Origin: Arcobacter venerupis
GTDB lineage: Bacteria; Campylobacterota; Campylobacteria; Campylobacterales; Arcobacteraceae
Direction of reading: 5' to 3'
DNA length: 64,000 nucleotides
Assembly: GCF_013201665.1 (NCBI RefSeq)
Contig: NZ_CP053840.1
Coordinates: forward strand, 2,108,001-2,172,000
Part shown: positions 26,358-35,593 of the stretch, one piece after another
Layout: every line of letters begins with the position of its first letter
Numbering within the stretch: the stretch's first letter is position 1
Translations under genes and position numbers: made by a program
The notes under the pieces: generated by a model
What the model was told of the DNA's origin: nothing
Database searches by the model: none
What the model saw: the letters and a program-made list of their open reading frames with translations, nothing else

Positions 26358-26897
26358 TTATTTTTTTTCTATTTTTTTAAAAATATAAGTTATTAATAAA
26401 AAAATCACAAGAACTATTCCTAATCCTATATATTTAAAATCATCACCTAAACTAAGGATATATTTTCCTGCTGTAAAACTTAAATATCCAACCACACAAG
26501 CCCAAAGAATGGTTGCTAGTGAGTTGTAAACTGCAAATTTTGTTGCAGAATATTTTGTAAGTCCCATTGCAAGTGGAATTAATGTTTTTATTCCATAAAT
26601 ATATTTTTGTACAAAAACTACAAAAGAGCCATATTTTCTCATCATTAAATGGGCAAGAGCAATTTTTCTACCATATTTTTTCATCATATCTTTTGCATAA
26701 TTTTTATTTTTTCTAGCTAAAAAAAATAAAAACTGGTCACCTAAGAAGTTTGAAACGCCAGCTACTAGAATTGAAATATAAATATTTAAATCACCAGAGT
26801 ATGATAAAACTCCTGCAACAACCAAACCTACAAATCCACCACCAAAAGAGTATAAGAATAGAGCTAAATAACCCCAATCTCGTATAATATCTTCCAT
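26358..26897 (-). CDS. DedA/SNARE-associated family membrane protein
   Basis: This 179-residue polytopic protein has about five hydrophobic segments and the family-type stretch FLGDQFLFFLARKNKNYAKD followed by KYGSFVVFVQKYIYGIKTLI (the RxxPG-like region is replaced by YGIKTLIP) and GLTKYSATKFAVYNSLATIL. DedA proteins are undecaprenyl-phosphate or phospholipid translocases in characterised cases and support membrane homeostasis. It starts four bases after the stop of the upstream hypothetical gene, so the two form an operon. Confidence 0.85.
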   Translation of the reverse strand: MEDIIRDWGYLALFLYSFGGGFVGLVVAGVLSYSGDLNIYISILVAGVSNFLGDQFLFFLARKNKNYAKDMMKKYGRKIALAHLMMRKYGSFVVFVQKYIYGIKTLIPLAMGLTKYSATKFAVYNSLATILWACVVGYLSFTAGKYILSLGDDFKYIGLGIVLVIFLLITYIFKKIEKK

Positions 26898-26901
26898 TTA
26901 T

Positions 26902-27534
26902 TTATGCCTTTATTCCAAAAAATTCTAAGGCATCTATAACATCATCATTTTCAATATCAATTAGTTGCTCTTTTATATTTTGTTTTGCTTTATTTATTAT
27001 GTACTCTTTAACTTTTTGTTTTACATCACTTAAATCATTAACTATTACAAAACCACTAAATTGTATTTCATTATCATAACAAAGTAAAACACCATCACAC
27101 GATTTTTCAATAAATTCACTGATTTCTCTATAATTAATCTCTAAAGCGCTTGCATTCCAACCATAATCTTCAAGTTCTTTATCTTCAAATATTTCGACAC
27201 CATCACTTTGGTGATCAAAATAAAGCATAGTTGTTTTATTCATATCTATAATATTTTGCCAATTTGAAACTGGCTTTATTTTGCAAATTGTTCCTATGAT
27301 ATTTACTTTATAATCTGCAAAAAGATGTGAAGCAATTGCTTTTGCATCAAGCATTGAAGATAATTGTTTTACTTCGTGATTCCGATAAATTACAGCTTTT
27401 TTCTTTACTTCTTCCTCTTTTGTAAAAATATTTCCATCTACATCAATAATAATTGGAGTTTTTGAAGCGTATAAATTTAAAATGTATGTAATATCAATAT
27501 TTAATTCTAAATCTTTAATATTTATTTTTCTCAT
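26902..27534 (-). CDS. Conserved hypothetical protein (210 aa)
   Basis: I do not recognise this protein. It is soluble, acidic and of mixed alpha/beta character, with a DVDGNIFTKEEEVKKKAVIY segment near residue 32, a central VNIIGTICKIKPVSNWQNII and a helical C-terminus rich in Lys and Asp (DVKQKVKEYIINKAKQNIKE). There is no signal peptide or membrane helix. It lies immediately upstream of the dedA-like gene in the same transcript, which is the only functional hint. Confidence 0.65.
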   Translation of the reverse strand: MRKINIKDLELNIDITYILNLYASKTPIIIDVDGNIFTKEEEVKKKAVIYRNHEVKQLSSMLDAKAIASHLFADYKVNIIGTICKIKPVSNWQNIIDMNKTTMLYFDHQSDGVEIFEDKELEDYGWNASALEINYREISEFIEKSCDGVLLCYDNEIQFSGFVIVNDLSDVKQKVKEYIINKAKQNIKEQLIDIENDDVIDALEFFGIKA

Positions 27535-27674
27535 TTCTATATAATCCTATTTATAAAATGTTCCGATTTTATCCAAAGTTTTATTAAATCTAAAATTTTG
27601 CCGATAAATTTGTCACCAAAAGATAATATTTATTCTATATACATTTTTTTCATACTTATTTAAGATAAATAATA

Positions 27675-27680
27675 TATAAT
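27675..27680 (+). promoter_or_regulatory. -10 box of the EAL/GGDEF gene pair
   Basis: TATAAT lies 33 bp before the GTG start at 27714. An AAAGG ribosome site at 27701-27705 fits the GTG. No -35 is evident. Confidence 0.5.
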
Positions 27681-27713
27681 TGGGCGCTTATATAAGTTAC
27701 AAAGGCTTTTGTT

Positions 27714-28937
27714 GTGTTGCTACAAAAATTATTAAATATTTTTTTCAATAAAAATAATATTAAAACTATTTTTTTAATTGATATTTTATATATGAAAGAT
27801 TTAAATGCTATTTATAATTTTAAAAATGGTGATTCAATAATAAAGCAACTAGATAACATACTCACTCACAAAACAAAAGCACTAATCAAAAAAGTTTTAA
27901 AAAGAAATGTCAAAGTAAGAATAAAAAATATTCACACTGACGTATTTGAAATATTAATCTACGATAATCTTAGTATTGAAGAAATAATAAAAATAAAAAA
28001 TCTCATTTATGAAAATGTTGTTTCTAATAATTTTCAACTTTTAGATAATTCTTCAACAATAAATATAGATGTTACTATTGGCTGTGCAAAAAGTAGTGAT
28101 AAAAATCTTAAAATTTATGCAGAAAAAGCACTTCATAATGCAAAAATAAATTATATTCATTACACATATTATGACTCTTTTTTATATCAAAACGACTTTA
28201 TAAACGAAAATCTTCTTGAAATTTTAAATTATAATATTGATAATAATTTAGTTGAACCATATTTTCAAGCTATTATGGATAATAATACAAATCAAGTAGT
28301 TAAATACGAAGCTTTAATGAGAATATTTGATAAAAATGAACATATAATTATGCCTAATATTTTCATTCATAAAGCAAAAAAATGCAGACTTTATAATAAA
28401 CTTATGGAAATTTTGATTGATAAAATTATCATTTATATTTTAAAATACAAAATTCATGTGAGCATAAATCTTGATTATACAGATATATTAAATCCACAAA
28501 TAAAAAAGACTCTTCTTTCTAAGATAAAAAGTAATAATATTGGAGAGTATCTCACCCTTGAAATACTTGAAAGTGAGAAAGTAAATAATTTTGATATGGT
28601 AAATAATTTCATAAATGAGATAAAAAAACTTGGTGTAAAAATTGCAATTGATGATTTTGGTACAGGTTTTTCTAATTATGAAAATATTTTAAATTTAAAT
28701 ATTGATTATATAAAAATAGATGGTTCACTTATAAAAAAAATAGATGAAGCTATATATTTAAACCTAATAAAAAGTATTGTTTTATTTTCAAAACAACAAA
28801 ATATAAAAGTAGTTGCTGAATTCGTATGTGACTTAAAAATTCTAAGATATGTAAAAAATGCGCAAATTGACTATTCTCAAGGTTACTATATTGGAAAACC
28901 TAAAAGTATTCAAGAATTATTTGGAGAACTAAATTGA
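27714..28937 (+). CDS. EAL-domain c-di-GMP phosphodiesterase with vestigial GGDEF
   Basis: The C-terminal half of this 407-residue protein is a complete EAL domain: YFQAIMDNN, KYEALMRIFD, SINLDYTDI, LEILESEKV, IAIDDFGTGFSNYENIL, DYIKIDGSLIKK and AEFV...GYYIGKP. The N-terminal 150 residues keep the GGDEF fold start (FLIDILYMKDLNAIYNFKNG) but have no GGDEF motif (TDVFEILIYDN at the corresponding place). No membrane helix or signal sequence is convincing. GTG start. Its stop overlaps the TTG start of the next gene, so the two proteins are translationally coupled and probably interact. Confidence 0.9.
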   Translation: MLLQKLLNIFFNKNNIKTIFLIDILYMKDLNAIYNFKNGDSIIKQLDNILTHKTKALIKKVLKRNVKVRIKNIHTDVFEILIYDNLSIEEIIKIKNLIYENVVSNNFQLLDNSSTINIDVTIGCAKSSDKNLKIYAEKALHNAKINYIHYTYYDSFLYQNDFINENLLEILNYNIDNNLVEPYFQAIMDNNTNQVVKYEALMRIFDKNEHIIMPNIFIHKAKKCRLYNKLMEILIDKIIIYILKYKIHVSINLDYTDILNPQIKKTLLSKIKSNNIGEYLTLEILESEKVNNFDMVNNFINEIKKLGVKIAIDDFGTGFSNYENILNLNIDYIKIDGSLIKKIDEAIYLNLIKSIVLFSKQQNIKVVAEFVCDLKILRYVKNAQIDYSQGYYIGKPKSIQELFGELN

Positions 28938-29743
28938 AACAAGAATTAAAAAAAATAACAGATTTAACAATAAATGATCTTTTAAATAATAATATTATCC
29001 TTCCCTCAACTTATTTTGATAGATTTAACTATCATGCAAAAGAGTTAGAGATAAATTTAGATGATGAAAACTTCAAAACTGAAATTCATCAGTTAATATC
29101 AGATGATTTTCAAACCATTGAAAAATATATGGATATTATCGCAAAAAGTACGGTGTTATTGCAAGAAAATACAAAAGATGCAACAAATGCTGTATTAAAT
29201 AAAGATGTAAGTTCATTAGTTGATATTTATAAAAAAATGCTTGAATTAGAGCATGAAGTAAAAAATCTAAATGACAAACTTTTTTTAGATGATTTAACAA
29301 ATACTTTTAATAAAAAATGGATTTATAGAAAATTTTTAGATGAAAATGCAAAATTCCAACAATATGGCCTTTGTGTTTTAACTGATGTTATTGATTATTC
29401 ATATATTCAAAAAGAGTATGGTGAACTATTAGCAAATAACTTACTTATTTTTGCAGTTAAGTTTATGAAACAAAAATTAAAAGATGAAAATATTGATTTC
29501 AAAATAGTAAGATACAATGAAAATAGGTTTCTAATTTTTATCGTAATTGAAGAAAAAGAAGATAAAAAAAGTATTATTGATTCTATCCTCAATTTAGAAC
29601 ATTTATTGTCAAATACTACTTTAAAAAGTAATTCAGGACTATTTATAAAAGCTAAATATGAGTTCAAAATTTGCTCATTTGAAAAAGCAGAAGAATCAAA
29701 AGAGGTTTTTGAGAAATTATTAACTCATAAAAAAGAGAAATAA
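28934..29743 (+). CDS. Degenerate GGDEF protein coupled to the EAL gene
   Basis: This 269-residue soluble protein has an N-terminal helical domain (about residues 1-115, ending in a coiled coil LELEHEVKNLNDKLF) and a GGDEF-like fold beginning LDDLTNTFNKKWIYRKFL. The catalytic loop reads IVRYNENRFLIFIV where GGDEF would be, so it should be inactive as a cyclase and more likely binds a nucleotide or regulates its partner. It starts at TTG, overlapping the stop of the EAL gene (TTGA). A 7-bp stem (29731-29752) overlaps its stop and may terminate both convergent units. Confidence 0.8.
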   Translation: MKQELKKITDLTINDLLNNNIILPSTYFDRFNYHAKELEINLDDENFKTEIHQLISDDFQTIEKYMDIIAKSTVLLQENTKDATNAVLNKDVSSLVDIYKKMLELEHEVKNLNDKLFLDDLTNTFNKKWIYRKFLDENAKFQQYGLCVLTDVIDYSYIQKEYGELLANNLLIFAVKFMKQKLKDENIDFKIVRYNENRFLIFIVIEEKEDKKSIIDSILNLEHLLSNTTLKSNSGLFIKAKYEFKICSFEKAEESKEVFEKLLTHKKEK

Positions 29744-30636
29744 AACTCTTTTGACTTTTGAATTGCTTCTGCATAAGATATTTCTTCAAATCTTATTTTA
29801 GTATTTACTTTAGCTTGTGATAATTTAAAACAATCTAAATTTAAAACAACTCCAATTTTTGGGTAACCACCAATTGTTTGTCTATCTTTTAATAAAACTA
29901 TAGGTTGCCCATCACTTGGGATTTGAATACTTCCAAAAGCAATACCTTCTGATATTATTCCATTTATATCACATTTGATTGCTTCGCCACTTAATTTACA
30001 TGCCATTCTATTAAAATCATTTGTAACTAAATATGTTGAATTTAAAAATTTTTGCTTCTCTTCTTTTGAAAAATGATTTTCTTGATATGAAAAGATTACT
30101 CTAAGAGTTAACTCATCTTCATATTTTGGAATAAACTCATTTTTTAGGCGAACAGTATGAGTAGAAACATAATTTTCAAAAGGTAAAATATCACCTTTTT
30201 TTAACTTATTCCCATCTATTCCACCAAGATTTTCTTTTATTGTAACACTATTACTTCCAAACTCTTTTTTTATATTAAAGCCACCAAAAACAGCTAAATA
30301 TACCCTATTTCCAGATAAGATTTTCCCAATTTTTATAATATCACCATTTTTAATATTGTGACTTCTCCAAGAATCTTTGGGAATATCATTTATAAAAAAT
30401 TCACAACTAGCACCTGTAATTGCTATTTGAGTATTTGAATTTGCTTTAAAAACTACATTTGAAAATGCAATTTCTAAAATATTTGTATCTAAAGAATTTT
30501 TCAATAACTGATTTGCACAAAAATAAGCATATTCATCCATTACACCACTTGAAGTTACTCCAATATGGGAATATCCAAATCTTCCTTTATCTTGAATAGT
30601 TACAAAAAGAGGATTATTTATAACTTCTAAGCTCAT
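29725..30636 (-). CDS. pxpC: 5-oxoprolinase subunit C
   Basis: This 303-residue protein of the KipA/biotin-dependent carboxyltransferase-like family begins LEVINNPLFVTIQDKGRFGY, has the characteristic GVTSSGVMDEYAY, a GASCEFFIND segment and a C-terminal DGQPIVLLKDRQTIGGYPKI. With PxpA and PxpB it forms the ATP-dependent 5-oxoprolinase that converts 5-oxo-L-proline to L-glutamate. Its ATG overlaps the pxpB stop (ATGA) and is preceded by AGGAGG. Last gene of the TRAP-pxp operon. Confidence 0.93.
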   Translation of the reverse strand: MSLEVINNPLFVTIQDKGRFGYSHIGVTSSGVMDEYAYFCANQLLKNSLDTNILEIAFSNVVFKANSNTQIAITGASCEFFINDIPKDSWRSHNIKNGDIIKIGKILSGNRVYLAVFGGFNIKKEFGSNSVTIKENLGGIDGNKLKKGDILPFENYVSTHTVRLKNEFIPKYEDELTLRVIFSYQENHFSKEEKQKFLNSTYLVTNDFNRMACKLSGEAIKCDINGIISEGIAFGSIQIPSDGQPIVLLKDRQTIGGYPKIGVVLNLDCFKLSQAKVNTKIRFEEISYAEAIQKSKEFYFSFL

Positions 30637-31307
30637 AAAATACCTCCTTTATTTAAAAACTCTTCTTTAGAAATAGGATTGAATTTTACTTTATCTCCCA
30701 CATTTAAGGGTGATAAATTATCTAGTTTTTTATCAAAAAGCTCAAAAACAGTTTTACCTACAATATTCCAACCTCCTGGACTTTGTTGGGGATAAATTGC
30801 AGTTTGTGTATCTGCAATTGCTACACTTCCTTTAGGAACTATTTTTCTAGGAGTTGAAAGTCTTGGCAATGCAATTCTTTCATCCACACTTGCAAGATAT
30901 GCAAAACCTGGCAAAAATCCAATTGCATAAACATCATAAAGTTTATTTGAGTGAATCTGTATAATTTCTTCAATACTTAGTTTTGTTTTAGAACTCATAT
31001 CAATTAAATCAAATCCAACTTCAGTTCCATAATAAACATCAACTGTAATAATCTTTTCATCAAAATTCTCTTGTATATCTAAGTTTATATTTTGCTCTAT
31101 TATATTTTTTAAAGTTTCGAAATCATATTTAAAAATATCAAAAGTAATAAAAATAGAAGTATAAGATGGAATGATTTCTATTAGTCCATCAAGGTTTAAC
31201 TTTCGTAAACTATGATAAATCTTTTTAATTTTAAGTGCAATATCTTCATCTATTTTATCTCCAAAATAGATAATCAGCGAATCTACATTTACTATTCTAA
31301 AAATCAT
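30633..31307 (-). CDS. pxpB: 5-oxoprolinase subunit B
   Basis: This 224-residue KipI-like (allophanate hydrolase subunit 1 fold) protein has the signatures VDVYYGTEVGFDLIDMSSKT, YDVYAIGFLPGFAYLASVDE and PRLSTPRKIVPKGSVAIADT, with PQQSPGGWNIVGKT near the C-terminus. It works with PxpC in the 5-oxoprolinase complex. Its ATG overlaps the pxpA stop by one base (TAATG), a sign of coupling. Full-length. Confidence 0.94.
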   Translation of the reverse strand: MIFRIVNVDSLIIYFGDKIDEDIALKIKKIYHSLRKLNLDGLIEIIPSYTSIFITFDIFKYDFETLKNIIEQNINLDIQENFDEKIITVDVYYGTEVGFDLIDMSSKTKLSIEEIIQIHSNKLYDVYAIGFLPGFAYLASVDERIALPRLSTPRKIVPKGSVAIADTQTAIYPQQSPGGWNIVGKTVFELFDKKLDNLSPLNVGDKVKFNPISKEEFLNKGGIL

Positions 31308-32056
31308 TAGTACAAAGCTTTTCTAAGTAGTTTAATAAATTCTAAGGCTTTATCATTATCCCCATGGACACAAACAGAATCAGTTTTTAAAAATAGTTTT
31401 TGACCATTTACACTATATAAATAACCTTTATCTTTTAGATTAACTATTCTATTTACAACTTCTAATTCATCATGAAGTACAGCATTTTCATCCATTCTTG
31501 AAACTAAAGTTCCATCATCGTTGTAGTTTCTATCTGCAAATACTTCAAAAAGTAATTTCATGTCATAAAGTTTTGCTGTATATTCATACTCTTCATTTTT
31601 TGGACCGGATAAAACCATTAATTTAATATTTTTATTAAATGATGAAACCGCATTTAAAATTGCTTTAAAAATATTCTCATCTCGCATCATATCGTTGTAT
31701 AAAGCGCCATGAGGCTTCACATAAGAAAGAACTACACCGTTTGCTCTACAAAAAGCATTTAGCGCTCCTAGTTGATATAAAACCATAGATTTTATCTCTT
31801 CAAGGGAACATAAAACTGTTCTTCTTCCAAAACCTAATAAATCATTATATGAGGGATGTGCACCAATAGATACATTATATTTTTTTGCTAATATTACAGA
31901 TCGGCTCATTGTAAGTGCATCACTAGCATGAAAACCACAAGCTAGATTTGCCATATCAATAAGTGGCATAATTTCTTCATCATTTCCCATCTTCCAAATA
32001 CCAAAACTCTCGCCCATATCACAATTTAATTTTATTTTCATATCATCGCCTTGCAT
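31307..32056 (-). CDS. pxpA: 5-oxoprolinase subunit A (LamB/YcsF family)
   Basis: This 249-residue protein carries the family's KIKLNCDMGESFGIWKMGND start, MANLACGFHASDALTMSRSV, IGAHPSYNDLLGFGRR, VKPHGALYND and CVHGDN motifs. Metal- and substrate-contacting His and Asp residues are present. Two starts are possible: the ATG at 32056 after AGGAG, giving five extra residues (MQGDD), or the ATG at 32041 after AAGG, which matches the usual family N-terminus. It follows the TRAP permease gene by ten bases. Confidence 0.95.
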   Translation of the reverse strand: MQGDDMKIKLNCDMGESFGIWKMGNDEEIMPLIDMANLACGFHASDALTMSRSVILAKKYNVSIGAHPSYNDLLGFGRRTVLCSLEEIKSMVLYQLGALNAFCRANGVVLSYVKPHGALYNDMMRDENIFKAILNAVSSFNKNIKLMVLSGPKNEEYEYTAKLYDMKLLFEVFADRNYNDDGTLVSRMDENAVLHDELEVVNRIVNLKDKGYLYSVNGQKLFLKTDSVCVHGDNDKALEFIKLLRKALY

Positions 32057-32066
32057 TAATTTACTC

Positions 32067-33401
32067 CTATTTTATCATATAATTTGGTAAGAAATGCACG
32101 ATTTGTGGGAAATAAGTTATCAACACAACCGCAACAATCATTAAAATAAAAAATGGTAAGGTAGCTTTTAGTATATATTCTATTCTTTCACCACTAATAG
32201 ATTGTATTACAAATAAGGAGAATCCAACAGGTGGAGTAATTTGAGATAACTCAACCATAAATACTAAAAATATACCAAACCATAAAGGATCAAATCCAGC
32301 AAGAACAATAATTGGCAAAACAATTGGTAAAGTCATAACAACAATAGAAATACCATCAAGTATCATTCCAAGAAAAATATACATAATTCCAATGATTAAA
32401 ATTAACATCATAGGAGTTAATCCTAACGTTCCAATATATTCACTAATAGCTCTTGCAATTCCTAAAAAGCCTATAACTTGAGATAAAAATCCAGCACCAA
32501 CAATAATAAAACTTATCATTACAGATGTTTTCATTGTGTTTAATAATGCGTTTTTAAATACTTCTAAAGAGAAACTTTTGAAATAAATTGCTAATATAAT
32601 TGAACCTAAAACACCCAATGATGCAGCTTCTGTAGGAGTTGCAATTCCTCCATAAATAGAACCTAAAACTACAGTTATTAAAGATAATATTGGGAATAAC
32701 TCTTCTAAAGATTTTATAAAATCTTTTAATACATACTCATTTTCATCAGTTGGAACTACACTTTTATCTATTTTTGAAACAATCATAATATAAAATGAAT
32801 ATAAAGTTGCAAGCATTAAGCCAGGTAATATTCCTGCCATAAATAACTTTCCAATAGAGACATCAGACAATACACCATAAATAATCATAATTAAAGATGG
32901 TGGAATTAAAAAACCAAGTGTCCCACTTCCAGCAAGTGAACCTAATGCCAAAGATTTTGAATAACCTCTTTTTTCAAGCTCATCAAGCGTTATTTTTCCA
33001 ACTGTTGCAGTTGTTGCTGCACTTGAACCTGAAACTGCTGCAAATAAAGAACAAGCAGCTACATTTATATGTAATAATTTTCCAGGAATAAAATTTAACC
33101 AAGGCATCAAACCATTTAAAAGTTTAGTTGAAATTGATGATTTATATAAAATCTCTCCCATTAAAATAAACATAGGTAAAGCAGCTAGTGACCATGAATT
33201 TAATGAATCATACATAGATGAAGCCAATAAATCCCCTATCTTATCATATATTGAAATCATAGGTGGTAACTGTGAATCAAAAATCAGCATAGCCACAATT
33301 CCAGTTAAAATAAGAGAAACTCCAATCCAAATTGATGACAATAAAAAAACAAACATTACAAATACTATAACTATAGATAAAATTAGTGGATCACTTATCA
33401 T
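32067..33401 (-). CDS. dctM: TRAP transporter large permease
   Basis: This 444-residue polytopic protein (about 11-12 TM helices) is a DctM-type permease: SLWIGVSLI-like N-terminus, ALPMFILMGEIL, AAVSGSSAATTATVGKITLD, GSGTLGFLIPPSLIMIIYGV and a C-terminal ITPPVGFSLFVIQSISGE. It is the ion-coupled translocation subunit that works with the small permease and DctP. It overlaps the small permease gene by 11 bp and precedes pxpA by ten bp. The substrate is inferred from context to be 5-oxoproline. Confidence 0.94.
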   Translation of the reverse strand: MISDPLILSIVIVFVMFVFLLSSIWIGVSLILTGIVAMLIFDSQLPPMISIYDKIGDLLASSMYDSLNSWSLAALPMFILMGEILYKSSISTKLLNGLMPWLNFIPGKLLHINVAACSLFAAVSGSSAATTATVGKITLDELEKRGYSKSLALGSLAGSGTLGFLIPPSLIMIIYGVLSDVSIGKLFMAGILPGLMLATLYSFYIMIVSKIDKSVVPTDENEYVLKDFIKSLEELFPILSLITVVLGSIYGGIATPTEAASLGVLGSIILAIYFKSFSLEVFKNALLNTMKTSVMISFIIVGAGFLSQVIGFLGIARAISEYIGTLGLTPMMLILIIGIMYIFLGMILDGISIVVMTLPIVLPIIVLAGFDPLWFGIFLVFMVELSQITPPVGFSLFVIQSISGERIEYILKATLPFFILMIVAVVLITYFPQIVHFLPNYMIK

Positions 33402-33876
33402 TTTTTAACCTTCTTAATACAAAAACTAAAACACTTAAAATAAAAATTAATATTCCCAAAGGCATAACTAATTGAGTCAAATATAAGGGAGTTGCTGAAA
33501 CTGACTCTGAAAGCATATCCATAGAATAAGAGTCATAAGTAAATAATATCGTTCTATAAAATGCAAAAAGTAAAATCACAATCGTAAAACTTCCAGAAAC
33601 TACATCAATCAATCTATTTGATTTTTCACTCATTTTTGAAGTAATAATATTAATTCTAATATGGGCATCTTCATTAAATGTATAAGCCAAACCTAGAAAA
33701 ATTGAAGCTAAATATAAATATCCACTATATTCATCTGCAATCATTGTTGACATATTAAAAAAATATCTAATAAAAATTTCTGTTAAGATTAACAATGTTA
33801 AAGAAACTAAGGCAATTGCGCCTAAATAAGCTCCCCACAATGAGAGCTTATTTATAAATTTATAAAATATTTGCAT
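33391..33876 (-). CDS. dctQ: TRAP transporter small permease
   Basis: I start this DctQ-type subunit at the ATG at 33874-33876, giving 161 residues, the usual size. The frame opens earlier (33927), but that would overlap the binding-protein gene by 47 bp. Four TM helices are seen: YLGAIALVSLTLLILTEIFI, then the family-typical MIADEYSGYLYLASIFLGLA, FTIVILLFAFYRTILFTYD and LVMPLGILIFILSVLVFVL. It clamps the large permease and supports the docking of DctP. Confidence 0.88.
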   Translation of the reverse strand: MQIFYKFINKLSLWGAYLGAIALVSLTLLILTEIFIRYFFNMSTMIADEYSGYLYLASIFLGLAYTFNEDAHIRINIITSKMSEKSNRLIDVVSGSFTIVILLFAFYRTILFTYDSYSMDMLSESVSATPLYLTQLVMPLGILIFILSVLVFVLRRLKNDK

Positions 33877-33880
33877 TTGC

Positions 33881-34837
33881 TTACTTTCTATATTCTTTGA
33901 AAATTTCTTTTGTTTCATTATCAGCATCTGTCAAATATTCATCTAACATTTTTGAAGCAATTTTATTTAAGTCACTTTTTAATTGCTCACTTGTTTCTGA
34001 AATTTTCATTCCATTTTGAGCCATCATATCAAGAGACTCTTTGTCTTCAATTTTTACAGCTTCCCATTGAGTTTTTTCTATTTCTGCTGCTGCTTTTAAC
34101 ATAGCATCTTGTTGAGTTTTGTCCAATGAATTCCAGTAATCAAGATTTATAGTAACTGCTTGTAAAGGATAAGCATAATTTATTTTTGTGTAGTTACTTA
34201 ATACTTCCCAAAATTTACCATCTTTTCCCGATGATGATGAAGTAATAACAGAATCAACCATTCCTGTTCTTAAAGCTGAATATACTTCTCCCCAAGGTAA
34301 AGCAACAGCATTTCCCCCTGCTCCATTTACAAAATCAGCAGAATTTTTATCATATGTTCTTGTTTTTGCGCCTTTAAAATCTTCTATAGATCTCATTTGT
34401 TTATTTGAGTAAAAACCAGAAGCTGGCCAAGTTACACTATATAAAAGTTTTTGATTCCATTGTTTTGCAGTTTTTTCATAAGCTGGTTTTGAAATTTGAT
34501 AAAGTCTATAAGCATCTTCATAAGATGTAGCAATAAAAGGTAAAGCAGATATTCCAAAAACTTTCCCTCCACCTGCTGTAAATGGAATAAACATATCAGT
34601 CATGGCAACTGTTCCATCTTTTACAGCTTTTAAAGGATTTCCTTTGATTAAAGAAGAACCTGAGTGAATAGTAATATCAACACTTCCTTTTGTATATTCT
34701 TTTACTAAATCAGCATATTTTTGAGCACCCATTGTATGAAAGTTTGTAGCTCCATACTTCGCATTTAAATTCATCTTCACATCAGTTGCGAGTAAAGCAC
34801 TTGCTAGTGTTGCTATTATTAGACATTTTTTTAACAT
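33881..34837 (-). CDS. dctP: TRAP transporter substrate-binding protein (probable 5-oxoproline uptake)
   Basis: This 318-residue protein has a signal peptide (MLKKCLIIATLASALLATDV) and the DctP-family fold: FHTMGAQKYADLVKEYTKGS, SLIKGNPLKAVKDGTVAMTD, the substrate-contacting GAKTRTYDKNSADFVNGAGG (with Arg near residue 154) and WGEVYSALRTGMVDSVITSS. It captures the substrate in the periplasm for DctQM. Being first in an operon that ends in pxpABC, its likely ligand is 5-oxoproline (pyroglutamate). Related TRAP binding proteins that bind pyroglutamate are known in Bordetella, which supports the inference. Confidence 0.92.
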   Translation of the reverse strand: MLKKCLIIATLASALLATDVKMNLNAKYGATNFHTMGAQKYADLVKEYTKGSVDITIHSGSSLIKGNPLKAVKDGTVAMTDMFIPFTAGGGKVFGISALPFIATSYEDAYRLYQISKPAYEKTAKQWNQKLLYSVTWPASGFYSNKQMRSIEDFKGAKTRTYDKNSADFVNGAGGNAVALPWGEVYSALRTGMVDSVITSSSSGKDGKFWEVLSNYTKINYAYPLQAVTINLDYWNSLDKTQQDAMLKAAAEIEKTQWEAVKIEDKESLDMMAQNGMKISETSEQLKSDLNKIASKMLDEYLTDADNETKEIFKEYRK

Positions 34838-34855
34838 GTTAAACTCCTTGGTTTT

Positions 34856-34897
34856 ATTATAAAAACATCATAATAATTTCAAGTGAGTAATAGGTGA
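34856..34897 (-). promoter_or_regulatory. TRAP-pxp operon promoter with response-regulator site
   Basis: On the minus strand a TATAAT box occupies 34856-34861, and 21 bp further upstream are two direct repeats (plus-strand GTGAG at 34882-34886 and 34893-34897) with an 11-bp period. Tandem sites in phase with one helical turn are the usual target of OmpR-type regulators. The same GTGAG-N6-GTGAG pair occurs before the kinase gene (37154-37169). Confidence 0.6.
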
Positions 34898-34908
34898 GTT
34901 TTTAAAAT

Positions 34909-35592
34909 TTATTTAAAAGAAGTTAGTTTATATCCCTCAAGTGCTATATTTGTAATTAAATCTTTTGGTAATCGCTGTCTTAACTCTTTAATAAAAGTTT
35001 TTAAAGCACTCATACTCATAGTTTTATCTTTCCAAATATACTCTTCAATCATTGCATAAGTTAAAATCCTATTTTTATTTTCATGTAGCAATAATAAAAA
35101 ATCTTTTTCTCTTTTTCTCAAGCTCACAACCTCATCTTTATAATAAAGTTCTCTATGTTTTAAATTAAAATAAATATCTTCACAAAACTTTATTTTATTT
35201 TCTAATCTATTTCCAAAAGCTTTTATTATTCCTTGAAGTAGAGTTTCTGCTGTTACTGGTTTTAAAATATAATGATTAATATTTAGATTTATTAAATTTA
35301 AAAGATATTCTTCACTTGAATAGGCAGTTAACATAACAATAATTGTATTTAAATCATCTTTTCTAATATCTTGAACCATTGAAATACCATTTTTTTTGGG
35401 CATCTCAATATCTGAAATTATAATTGTTGGTTTATGTTCATAATATAAAATATATCCATCATCTGCATTTGAAGCTTCATAAACTTCTGCAAAGTAGTAT
35501 TTTAAAGTATTTACTAACCTTTTTCTAATTCCCTCTTCATCTTCTACACACAAAAGAGTATAATTTTTTAATTGTTCAATAATATCATCCAT
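34909..35592 (-). CDS. OmpR-type response regulator
   Basis: This 227-residue protein has a receiver domain (LLCVEDEEGIRKRLVNTLKY; acceptor Asp in TIIISDIEMPKKNG, about residue 60; LTAYSSEE; conserved Lys in YILKPVTAE) and a C-terminal winged-helix DNA-binding domain (VSLRKREKDFLLLLHENKNR ... MSMSALKTFIKELRQRLPKD). It is one base downstream of its cognate kinase gene and is followed by the TRAP-pxp operon on the same strand. It probably activates that operon and its own through the GTGAG direct repeats (inference). Confidence 0.93.
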   Translation of the reverse strand: MDDIIEQLKNYTLLCVEDEEGIRKRLVNTLKYYFAEVYEASNADDGYILYYEHKPTIIISDIEMPKKNGISMVQDIRKDDLNTIIVMLTAYSSEEYLLNLINLNINHYILKPVTAETLLQGIIKAFGNRLENKIKFCEDIYFNLKHRELYYKDEVVSLRKREKDFLLLLHENKNRILTYAMIEEYIWKDKTMSMSALKTFIKELRQRLPKDLITNIALEGYKLTSFK

Positions 35593-35593
35593 T

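Noticed and set aside
33391-33927. Longer TRAP small permease starting at 33927
   Set aside because: It overlaps the binding-protein gene by 47 bp and adds a non-typical N-terminus; the ATG at 33876 gives the usual size.
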